Made by a program: the position numbers and the translations under genes
Part shown: positions 1-5,133 of the stretch, one piece after another
How positions within the stretch are numbered: the first letter of the stretch is position 1
Layout: each line of letters starts with the position of its first letter
The notes under the pieces: model-generated
Told to the model about the DNA's origin: nothing
Databases searched by the model: none
What the model saw: only the letters and a program-made list of their open reading frames with translations
Source: Alphaproteobacteria bacterium
Lineage (GTDB): Bacteria; Pseudomonadota; Alphaproteobacteria; Rhodobacterales; Rhodobacteraceae
Direction of reading: 5' to 3'
Assembly: GCA_030424705.1 (NCBI GenBank)
Contig: JAUHWJ010000146.1
Location: 1-5,931 of the forward strand
DNA length: 5,931 bases

Positions 1-180
1 GCATACGACCTTCTCGATCGTGCGGCGCGGGGCGGTCTGCTCGCGCCGGAGGCTGCGGACGGCTATCGGGAGGTACTGACAGTCTACGGGAAGCCGGGGG
101 CCGAGGGGGCGGACCATCTCCTGGCGGACATCCGTGTCGGGCGCGGCGAGGTCACGGTCAACGGCGCGCCGCTTCGCTAG
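1..180 (+). CDS. C-terminal fragment of a DUF2125-like envelope protein (5' end outside window)
   Basis: An open frame enters from the left edge in the first codon position and stops at TAG 178-180, giving 59 residues. The visible part begins AYDLLDRAARGGLLAPEAA and ends RVGRGEVTVNGAPLR. A helix ending in a Gly-Leu-Leu turn, then a helix, then a PG-x-EG-x-D-x-L segment and a final strand with 'NG-x-x-LR' is the pattern I recall for the extreme C-terminus of alphaproteobacterial DUF2125 proteins, which are secreted or periplasmic and of unknown function. The call rests on this short tail only. An AsmA- or DUF945-like protein ending in a similar strand is the main alternative. The last 23 bases overlap the 3' end of the convergent hpaR-type gene, and no terminator hairpin is evident between them. 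Confidence 0.5.
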   Translation, partial: AYDLLDRAARGGLLAPEAADGYREVLTVYGKPGAEGADHLLADIRVGRGEVTVNGAPLR

Positions 181-661
181 CGCTATTGCCGCCGGGCGGG
201 CGCCCCTCTTCGGGCATCGCTTCCGCGACCTCCCGCAACTCGACGAGGAGAGCGAGCAGCGCCGCCATCTTCTCGGCGCCGAAGGCCGCCTCGATCCCGG
301 CATAGATCGCCTCGGAGGCGCCCGCCATCCGGTCATGCAGAGCGCGTCCTGCGCCTGTCAGCGCGACGACATGGCGGCGGGCATCCTCCGCCTCTTCGGC
401 CCGGATCAGGCCGCGCGCCTCGAGCGCACGGAAGATGCGCGTCAGCGAGGGGGGCATGATGACGCAGCGGGCGGCCAGCGTCTTCGAATCGAGGGGGCCG
501 GAATCGGCCAGCGCCCGGATCACTCGCCATTGCTGGATCGTGAGCCCGTGCGCGTCCACATGCGGCTTGAAGCGGCGCATCGTCGCCTCCCGCGCGCGGA
601 GAAGGGCGATGGGAAGCGACTTCTCGTAGCCGCGCAGCTTTCTTTCCGAGCCTTCCGTCAT
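158..661 (-). CDS. hpaR: MarR-family transcriptional regulator, HpaR type
   Basis: This 167-residue protein has the MarR layout. An N-terminal helix carries the GYEKSLPIALLRARE motif (11-25) characteristic of HpaR, the homoprotocatechuate-degradation repressor subgroup. A winged helix-turn-helix follows at about 40-105, with recognition helix near residues 69-84 (MPPSLTRIFRALEARG) and wing near 91-102 (AEDARRHVVALT). C-terminal dimerisation helices occupy about 105-148. MarR proteins act as DNA-binding dimers, often released by phenolic ligands. I start at ATG 661, preceded by AAAAGG, because HpaR proteins begin just before the R-x-Y-E-x-S-L-P motif. An in-frame ATG at 682 would add seven residues, and open frame continues further upstream into the neighbouring gene. 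The gene lies 52 bp downstream of the META-domain gene on the same strand, so it may share its transcript. No hpa catabolic genes are in view, so the regulated target is unknown. The tail after about residue 150 is Pro/Gly/Ala-rich and overlaps the convergent neighbour. Confidence 0.88.
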   Translation of the reverse strand: MTEGSERKLRGYEKSLPIALLRAREATMRRFKPHVDAHGLTIQQWRVIRALADSGPLDSKTLAARCVIMPPSLTRIFRALEARGLIRAEEAEDARRHVVALTGAGRALHDRMAGASEAIYAGIEAAFGAEKMAALLALLVELREVAEAMPEEGRPPGGNSASEAARR

Positions 662-663
662 GG

Positions 664-690
664 GCCGACCTTTTCGCGCCATCTGTCGGC
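664..690. repeat. Inverted repeat in the hpaR leader
   Basis: GCCGAC at 664-669 and GTCGGC at 685-690 form a perfect 6-bp inverted repeat with a 15-nt spacer, so the half-sites are 21 bp apart (two helical turns). It lies immediately upstream of the hpaR start. On the minus-strand RNA the loop contains the AAAAG of the presumed ribosome binding site. It could be an autoregulatory operator for the MarR dimer or an RNA hairpin affecting translation. In DNA this GC-rich a chance origin is also plausible. Confidence 0.3.
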
Positions 691-713
691 GTTCCCTGCT
701 ATCGGAAAGCGGC

Positions 714-1928
714 TCAGCGCCGCGCGCGGAGGAGTTCGGCTCCGTCCGCGCCGCGGAGGACGAGCGCATCCTCCACAATGTCGAATGACGCGGCCGCTTT
801 GAGCGCGGCGCCAAAGGCGCGCTCGCGCGCCATGAGGTCTTCGGCGCAGGCCATCATCGTCATGCCGGCGCCGGAGAAGGAGAGCCCCTCTCCCGTCAGC
901 GCGAAGCCGGCGAAGTACCGGTTGCAGCCGGCGAGGCCGGCGACCCGGCCCTCCTCGAAGAAGAGCAGCGTCGGGAGGCCCTCGCCCGAGACCGGCGCGC
1001 CGCCGATCTCCGCCACGGTCCATTCCCCGCCCAGCAGGAGGTCGAGCGGCCTGCCGCCACAGCCGCCGAGGCGCCGTCCATCCGTTTCTACCGAGACGGC
1101 GAAGGGATGCGGCATACCGGTCGCATCGTCGCGGCAGAGTTCTTCCGAGATGCGGACCGTGGCACCGAGCGCGTCGGAGACGATCACCGTCTCCCCGTCC
1201 GGCCCGATCCCGGGCGGCGGCAGCGGCGCGGCGCGGCGTTTGGCTCCGTAATCGAGCGTCAGCGCCGCCTCCCCGCCCCGGATGGCGAAATCCCATCCGG
1301 GCTCGTTCCCGCCGGCGCGGAACTCCGGCGCGGGAAGGGGGGCGACCGCGCATTCCGGCAAGGCCTCCCCCGCGAGCGAGACGAGCGCCGACCCGCCCTT
1401 CGACCAGAAATATGTCTCCGGATCGCCCTCCAGCGCATATTGCGCGCCCGAAGCGGCCGGAACCGGCGCGAGGCGATAGCGGTCGCCCCGCGCCTCGATG
1501 ACCACGGCGCCTTTGTCGACGCCGACGAGAACCTCCTCCGTTCCGCAGCGCATCCGGCTGACAAAGGCCATCGGCGAGAAGGGTTCGAGCGTCACTCGGA
1601 GCGCGTCGACCGGCCCGGATAGGGGAATCGCCGCCGGCGGCGAGAGCCAGCGCGTCTCGCCGTCCAGCCGGATCGCCGCGCGCAGCGTTCCCCCTTCGGG
1701 CGGCGCGGCGAGCGCGAAGGGAAGCGGGACCTGGCGACCCGCGGTCGGCTCCCGCATCTCTGAAAAGAGCGCGCCGGCCGCGTCCCGCGTCTCCACAACC
1801 AGCATGGCGGAGTCCGGCACGGCGATGCGGGCGACAAAGGCCGCCTCTCCGCGCAAAACGCGCTCCTCCGCGCCCGCATATAGCGCGACGAAAGCGGCGA
1901 AAGCGAAGGCGAGGCGGGCGAGGCGCAT
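714..1928 (-). CDS. Secreted four-module envelope protein: YbaY/YscW-like, MliC-like, COG3650-like and META (HslJ) domains
   Basis: The protein has 404 residues. Residues 1-20 are a signal peptide (two Arg, a hydrophobic run, AGA just before E21). There is no lipobox Cys, so a soluble periplasmic product is expected. Residues ~23-115 resemble the YbaY/YscW beta-domain. Residues ~126-193 match MliC, the membrane-bound lysozyme inhibitor family: R-M-R-C128, SGAQY at 160-164, YFWSKGGSAL at 173-182, C193. Residues ~203-292 carry FRAGGNEPGWDF of the COG3650 type with C265 and C290. Residues ~297-404 are a META/HslJ domain with GEWTVAEIGG, AGCNRYFAGF and MTMMACAEDLMARERAF. The six mature cysteines fall as one pair per module in the last three modules, suggesting three disulfides. 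ATG 1928 is preceded by AAAGGAGAC at ideal distance; the in-frame GTG at 1943 overlaps that site and is rejected as start. The likely role is envelope stress or lysozyme defence (inference). Confidence 0.87.
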   Translation of the reverse strand: MRLARLAFAFAAFVALYAGAEERVLRGEAAFVARIAVPDSAMLVVETRDAAGALFSEMREPTAGRQVPLPFALAAPPEGGTLRAAIRLDGETRWLSPPAAIPLSGPVDALRVTLEPFSPMAFVSRMRCGTEEVLVGVDKGAVVIEARGDRYRLAPVPAASGAQYALEGDPETYFWSKGGSALVSLAGEALPECAVAPLPAPEFRAGGNEPGWDFAIRGGEAALTLDYGAKRRAAPLPPPGIGPDGETVIVSDALGATVRISEELCRDDATGMPHPFAVSVETDGRRLGGCGGRPLDLLLGGEWTVAEIGGAPVSGEGLPTLLFFEEGRVAGLAGCNRYFAGFALTGEGLSFSGAGMTMMACAEDLMARERAFGAALKAAASFDIVEDALVLRGADGAELLRARR

Positions 1929-1941
1929 GGCGTCTCCTTTC
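1929..1941 (-). promoter_or_regulatory. Strong ribosome binding site that fixes the META-gene start
   Basis: Read on the minus strand, GAAAGGAGACGCC directly precedes ATG 1928. The AAGGAG core is spaced about 6 nt from the start. It overlaps the alternative GTG codon at 1943-1941, which argues that the ATG and not the GTG is used. Confidence 0.8.
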
Positions 1942-1949
1942 ACCTGTTA

Positions 1950-1978
1950 AGTATGGGGCCGGGCGCCCGGCGCTTCAA
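1950..1978 (-). promoter_or_regulatory. Sigma-70-type promoter of the META-domain gene
   Basis: On the minus strand, TTGAAG (1978-1973) is followed after exactly 17 nt by CATACT (1955-1950), a good match in sequence and spacing to housekeeping -35/-10 elements. Transcription would start near 1943, leaving a leader of about 15 nt that contains the ribosome binding site. No equally good promoter is seen on the plus strand for the divergent NYN gene. The spacer is filled by a perfect palindrome, listed separately. Confidence 0.6.
1958..1971. repeat. 14-bp perfect palindrome between the -35 and -10 boxes (candidate operator)
   Basis: GCCGGGCGCCCGGC is a perfect 14-bp dyad lying inside the 17-nt spacer (1956-1972) of the minus-strand promoter. 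A dimeric protein bound here would block RNA polymerase at the META gene and would also sit in the leader of the divergent NYN gene. The sequence is all G+C, so a chance palindrome in a GC-rich genome cannot be excluded. No regulator can be assigned from sequence, though a MarR-family dimer is encoded downstream of this promoter. Confidence 0.35.
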
Positions 1979-2061
1979 TGCGCGCGGCCTCGCATCCCGG
2001 AGGGGAGAGCGCTACGGTGCTCATGCGCCCGGTTCGCGGGCGGATGCGAAGGGACAGGCGG

Positions 2062-2853
2062 ATGCGCGAAGCGAGAGAAGAGACCGCCGGAGGCGCGGGG
2101 CCCCTGAACCGCGCCCCGCGGCTCGCCGTCCTTATCGACGCGGACAACGCCAGCCCGAAGATCGCGGGGGACCTCTTCCGCGAGATCGCGAAGATCGGCG
2201 AGGCGAGCGTCCGCCGGATATATGGCGACTTCTCCTCGGGCCAGCTCGCCTCCTGGCTCAAGGTGCTGCCAGAGCACGCGATCCTCCCGCAGATGAACCA
2301 GGCGAACACGACGGGCAAGAACGCCTCCGATATCGCCCTCGTGATCGACGCGATGGACCTCCTCCATACCGGGCGCTTCGACGGGTTCTGTCTCGTCTCT
2401 TCAGACAGCGACTTCACGCGCCTCGCCGCGCGCATCCGGGAGCAGGGCGTGGCCGTCTATGGCTTCGGGCAAGAGAAGACGCCGAAGAGTTTCGTGCAGG
2501 CATGCCAACGCTTCATCTACACGGAAAATTTCGTGGTCAGCGAAGCGCCTTCATCGCCCGGCGAGGCGCAAGGCGAGGCGCCGAAGCGGCCCGGCGGGCG
2601 GAAGTCCCCCGAGGATGCGATGCCGCTTTTCATCAAGGCCATGGGGGAATTGGCGGAGGACAGCGAATACGTCCATCTCGGCGCGCTCGGGCAGCTCATC
2701 GCCAACATGGAGCCGGATTTTGACCCGCGGAGCTATGGCTGCGCGAAGCTTTCCAGCCTCGTGGAGAAGACGGGGCGGTTCGAGATCGAGCGGAATGACG
2801 GGTTCGGCGTCCAGATCAGGTTACTTCCGAAACCGAAGCCGCGGAGGGGCTGA
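2062..2853 (+). CDS. NYN domain-LOTUS (OST-HTH) protein, LabA-like predicted RNA nuclease
   Basis: This 263-residue protein (from ATG 2062) has two modules. The N-terminal NYN/PIN-like nuclease domain (about 20-155) shows the acidic metal-binding set in LIDADNAS (D26, D28, N29), KNASDIALVIDAMD (D90, D96) and SSDSDF (D115, D117). A Pro/Gly/Lys-rich linker (about 160-181) leads to a C-terminal LOTUS/OST-HTH domain (about 182-255) with YVHLGALGQLI and PDFDPRSYGCAKLSSLV. NYN domains are predicted metal-dependent RNases and LOTUS domains bind RNA, so a cytoplasmic RNA-processing role is inferred; no substrate is known. The frame is open back to ATG 1978, with other possible starts at GTG 2017, ATG 2023 and ATG 2044. 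I chose ATG 2062 because AAGGGAC lies about 7 nt upstream and family members have only a short tail before the nuclease strand. The stop is 2 bp before the SDR start, so the two genes are probably co-translated. Confidence 0.88.
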   Translation: MREAREETAGGAGPLNRAPRLAVLIDADNASPKIAGDLFREIAKIGEASVRRIYGDFSSGQLASWLKVLPEHAILPQMNQANTTGKNASDIALVIDAMDLLHTGRFDGFCLVSSDSDFTRLAARIREQGVAVYGFGQEKTPKSFVQACQRFIYTENFVVSEAPSSPGEAQGEAPKRPGGRKSPEDAMPLFIKAMGELAEDSEYVHLGALGQLIANMEPDFDPRSYGCAKLSSLVEKTGRFEIERNDGFGVQIRLLPKPKPRRG

Positions 2854-2855
2854 GC

Positions 2856-3614
2856 ATGAAGACGGCGCTCGTCACAGGCGCAGCGCGGGGCATCGGCCTC
2901 GCCATTGCGCGGCGTTTCCTCGCCGAGGGCTGGCGCGTCCTGATGCTGGACCGGGCGGCGGAGACGCTCTCCGCCGCGCATCGCGCGCTCGCCAGCAATG
3001 CGGCGCATATGATTCACGCCGACGTCTCCCGCCCTGATGACGCCGCCCGCGCGATCCGGGAAACGGAGGCGCTGGCCGGGCGGCTCGACGCATTGGTGAA
3101 CAACGCCGGCATCGCCGATTTCGGCCCGATGCTCGAGACGAGCTTCGAGACCTGGTCGGAGATCATGGCGGTCAACCTCGGCGGCCCGTTCCTGATGACG
3201 AACGAAGCCGCACCGCTTCTCTCCGCCGATGGCGGCGGGGCGGTCGTCAACATCGGTTCGATCTCGGGCCTGCGCGCCTCGACGCTCCGCATCGCCTACG
3301 GCACGTCGAAGGCGGCGCTGACGCATCTGACGAAGCAGCAGGCGGTTGAGCTTGCCGGCATGGGCGTTCGGGTCAACCTCGTCGCGCCCGGCCCTGTCGA
3401 AACGGAGATGGCGAAGAAGGTGCACAGCCCGGCGATCCGAAAGGATTACCATGATGCGATTCCCCTCGCGCGTTATGGCGCGGAGGAGGAGATCGCCGCC
3501 GCCGTCTTCTTCCTCGCCTCGCCCGAGGCCTCCTTCGTCACAGGGCAGGTCCTCGCGGTGGACGGCGGGTTCGACGCGGCGGGGATCGGCCTGCCGACGC
3601 TGCGCAAGGGCTGA
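2856..3614 (+). CDS. Short-chain dehydrogenase/reductase (classical SDR, NAD-type)
   Basis: The protein has 252 residues, the normal length of a classical SDR, with a complete motif set. The Rossmann dinucleotide motif is TGAARGIG (7-14). D32 ends the second strand (VLMLD) and favours NAD(H) over NADP(H). HADVS lies at 54-58 and NNAG at 82-85. The catalytic residues are N107, S135, Y148 and K152 (Y-G-T-S-K). The PG motif is in VAPGPVETEM, and the C-terminal TGQVLAVDGGF is typical of oxidoreductases annotated as 3-oxoacyl-ACP reductase-like or glucose/polyol dehydrogenases. It oxidises or reduces an alcohol/carbonyl pair in the cytoplasm; the substrate cannot be read from sequence. ATG 2856 follows GGAGGGG (2843-2849), which lies inside the 3' end of the NYN gene, so translational coupling is likely. 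No functional link between an RNA nuclease and an SDR is obvious. Confidence 0.93.
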   Translation: MKTALVTGAARGIGLAIARRFLAEGWRVLMLDRAAETLSAAHRALASNAAHMIHADVSRPDDAARAIRETEALAGRLDALVNNAGIADFGPMLETSFETWSEIMAVNLGGPFLMTNEAAPLLSADGGGAVVNIGSISGLRASTLRIAYGTSKAALTHLTKQQAVELAGMGVRVNLVAPGPVETEMAKKVHSPAIRKDYHDAIPLARYGAEEEIAAAVFFLASPEASFVTGQVLAVDGGFDAAGIGLPTLRKG

Positions 3615-3637
3615 CAGGCGGAACTTGCAGCCTTGCA

Positions 3638-3658
3638 CGCCCCGCGCGCATGGGGGCG
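3638..3658 (+). terminator. Weak hairpin after the SDR gene, possible terminator
   Basis: CGCCCC (3638-3643) pairs with GGGGCG (3653-3658), a 6-bp all-GC stem with a 9-nt loop, 24 nt after the SDR stop. It is followed by GGATTTCCC and not by a proper T-run, so intrinsic termination would be weak. It may only attenuate read-through into the dehydrogenase cassette. Confidence 0.3.
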
Positions 3659-3672
3659 GGATTTCCCTTGCT
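3657..3672 (+). promoter_or_regulatory. Possible sigma-54-like (-24/-12) promoter of the dehydrogenase cassette
   Basis: The 129-bp gap 3615-3743 must hold any promoter of its own for the ADC-like cassette. At 3657-3672 there is GG (3658-3659), then 10 nt, then GC (3670-3671) inside TTGCT. This agrees with the invariant GG/GC spacing and the -12 box of sigma-54 promoters, but the -24 box (CGGGAT) is a poor match to TGGCAC. A sigma-70 reading uses TTGCTC (3668-3673) and TATACC (3688-3693), but their 14-nt spacing is too short. I regard either as tentative. Confidence 0.25.
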
Positions 3673-3743
3673 CGCGGAACCCGCTCCTATACCGTTAACC
3701 ATGTCAGGGGCGCTCGCCCCGCAGGCGAAACGGGGAGGGGAAC

Positions 3744-4661
3744 ATGGCGAAAGCGAAAGACGAATACGGGCAGACGCCCTGGGAAGGACTGAAGCCGACG
3801 CCACCGGCGGATTTCGCGCAATGGCCATTCTACTACGCCTCGCTCCAGTGCAACTGGGTCTACTGGTACGCCGATCTCGACGTCGCGCGCGGCTATGTCG
3901 AGGATTCCGGCGGCAAGCCGACCGGGCTTCGCGCCGCGCGCTTCCCCGTCGCGCAGGGCAAGAAGACGGTGGACAAGGCGGTCGTCCTCCTCAACTTCCA
4001 GCGCTACACGGCGCATTACACCAACGCGCTCGGCACGACCAACGAGGTCGAGTTCAACGTCGTCGCCTATCCGGAGAACCGGGCGCCGGGCGTGCCCTAC
4101 ATGCCGCTCGAACGCTTCCTGAACGGCAAGGACCAGACGAAGACGCTCGGCCATCTCCGCCTCCATGTCGCCGCGGACAACGCCATCGCGGTCAAGGCGG
4201 GGCGGGAGGTGTTCGGGGAGCCGAAATTCGTCGGCCAGTTCGTCTACGAGGCGCCGACGCTGAACGGCCCGCCCTCGGCGGACTGGAAGGTGCGGCTGGT
4301 GAACCCGGAGAATGCGGACGAGTTCGTCTATGACATGGACGCCGATTTCGCCGGCCTGCCCTTCTGGCCGACCAACTGCACTCCGATCCCAGAATTCGCG
4401 CTCGGCCTCGGCCGCACGGTGATGACGCGCTGGACCATCATGGGCCAGTTCATGACCGCGATTCTGGAGGAGAAAGAGGACCAGAAGCGCGTGAAGCTCA
4501 AGATCGGCGCCAACGATTTCTCCATGACCGAGGACATGCGCGCCCTGATCGGGGAGAAGAACCGCGCCGTCGCGGCGCAGAGCTTCACCTCCCTCCCGGC
4601 CTGCGCGGAGCCCGAAGGGTTCTACATCGACGCGATGGACCGGAGCGGGATCTATGGCTGA
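3744..4661 (+). CDS. Acetoacetate decarboxylase-like (ADC superfamily) protein
   Basis: The protein has 305 residues, somewhat longer than the roughly 245-residue clostridial enzyme. The diagnostic segment is AIAVKAGREVFGEPKFVGQF (147-166). It aligns with the acetoacetate decarboxylase active-site segment AIAVGRELSAYPKKLGYP, so K161 corresponds to the Schiff-base Lys115. The next residue is F162 where the classic enzyme has Lys116, the lysine that lowers the pKa of Lys115. A beta-rich barrel with LLNFQRYTAHYT (82-93) and VEFNVVAYPEN (102-112) precedes it. No signal peptide or membrane segment is seen, so it is cytoplasmic. It may decarboxylate a beta-keto acid or perform other imine chemistry such as aldol-type reactions, known for divergent family members; the substrate is unknown. 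ATG 3744 has GGGGAGGGG ending 3 nt upstream. The 3' end overlaps the next gene by 8 bp, making it first in a coupled cassette with an FAD dehydrogenase. Confidence 0.78.
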   Translation: MAKAKDEYGQTPWEGLKPTPPADFAQWPFYYASLQCNWVYWYADLDVARGYVEDSGGKPTGLRAARFPVAQGKKTVDKAVVLLNFQRYTAHYTNALGTTNEVEFNVVAYPENRAPGVPYMPLERFLNGKDQTKTLGHLRLHVAADNAIAVKAGREVFGEPKFVGQFVYEAPTLNGPPSADWKVRLVNPENADEFVYDMDADFAGLPFWPTNCTPIPEFALGLGRTVMTRWTIMGQFMTAILEEKEDQKRVKLKIGANDFSMTEDMRALIGEKNRAVAAQSFTSLPACAEPEGFYIDAMDRSGIYG

Positions 4662-5133
4662 GCGAGGGCACAGGGACGGATTCGTCGCGCTCTCCGCCGC
4701 GCTGACGGGATATGATTCCGCCGCGCTCTGGGCGACGGGTTGCCTGCCGGAATATCGCCGGCAGGTCGCCGCCGTCGCGGGGCCGGCGCTCATGGCGCGG
4801 CTCGACGGGGCGGGGATGGACCTCGCCACCCTGCCGCCGGGGCCGGCGCGAGACGGGGCGGCGCGCGAAATGGTGCTCGCGGACCCCGATCTCGGCGCGC
4901 TCGCCCGCTCTCTCATCCAGCTCTGGTATCTCGGCCAGTGGACCCCGATGCCGGCCGACTGGGTGGAGCGGAACGGCGCGCGGCGGGAGGATGTCGCCCG
5001 CATCCTCTCCCCCCGCGCCTATCGCGAGGGGCTGGTATGGGACGCTATCGGCGCGCATCCGATGGGCGCGAAGCAGCAGGGCTTCGGCGCCTGGGCCGAA
5101 GAGCCGCCCGTAGCGCCGGAGGACGCGCGATGA
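4654..5133 (+). CDS. Small (gamma) subunit of an FAD-dependent sugar/sorbitol-type dehydrogenase, without Tat signal
   Basis: The protein has 159 residues. It resembles the small subunits (sorbitol dehydrogenase family / gluconate 2-dehydrogenase subunit 3 type) that partner GMC-type membrane dehydrogenases. FVALSAALTGYD (10-21) is the usual N-terminal motif, LIQLWYLGQW lies at 87-96, and the C-terminal signature YREGLVWDAIGAHPMGAKQQGFGAW is at 122-146. In characterised complexes this subunit assembles with the FAD catalytic subunit and supplies the Tat signal that exports both. Here residue 1 leads almost directly into the family domain, with no twin arginine and no hydrophobic stretch, so a cytoplasmic complex or another export route is implied. 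ATG 4654 overlaps the ADC-like stop by 8 bp, with GGAG at 4642-4645. The stop overlaps the GMC start (ATGA). Translational coupling on both sides supports a fixed stoichiometry with the GMC protein. Confidence 0.8.
   Translation: MAERGHRDGFVALSAALTGYDSAALWATGCLPEYRRQVAAVAGPALMARLDGAGMDLATLPPGPARDGAAREMVLADPDLGALARSLIQLWYLGQWTPMPADWVERNGARREDVARILSPRAYREGLVWDAIGAHPMGAKQQGFGAWAEEPPVAPEDAR
4743..4765. repeat. Perfect 8-bp inverted repeat inside the small-subunit gene
   Basis: CCTGCCGG (4743-4750) and CCGGCAGG (4758-4765) are perfect complements around a 7-nt AATATCG loop, about 90 bp into the coding sequence (codons for LPEYRRQ). The mRNA should form a stable stem-loop. No T-run follows, so it is not a terminator. 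It could influence translation or mRNA decay within the polycistron, or be a by-product of GC-rich codons. Confidence 0.4.

Noticed and set aside
134..802. A 222-codon open frame on the plus strand opposite the hpaR-type gene
   Set aside because: The opposite strand encodes a convincing MarR protein; this frame has no motif and no good ribosome binding site.
880..900. GGAGAG/CTCTCC inverted repeat near 880-900 inside the META gene
   Set aside because: Short stem inside a coding region with no T-run or regulatory position; expected by chance at this base composition.
1978..2061. A longer N-terminus for the NYN protein from ATG 1978, GTG 2017 or ATG 2023
   Set aside because: The added residues are Arg-rich and unlike the short leader of related proteins. 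GTG 2017 does have a GGAGGGGAG about 9 nt upstream, so it remains the best alternative, but ATG 2062 fits the family better.
2733..3638. A 301-codon open frame on the minus strand across the SDR gene
   Set aside because: It is the shadow of a complete, motif-rich SDR; the translation is Arg-rich and low in complexity.
3650..4333. A 227-codon plus-strand frame starting in the intergenic hairpin and running over the ADC-like gene
   Set aside because: Out of frame with the ADC-like protein and without domain features; the frame starting at 3744 has the ribosome binding site and family motifs.
3687..5003. A 438-codon open frame on the minus strand across the ADC-like and small-subunit genes
   Set aside because: It lies antisense to two genes with clear family motifs, its translation is Arg-rich with no recognisable domain, and long antisense frames are expected in GC-rich DNA.
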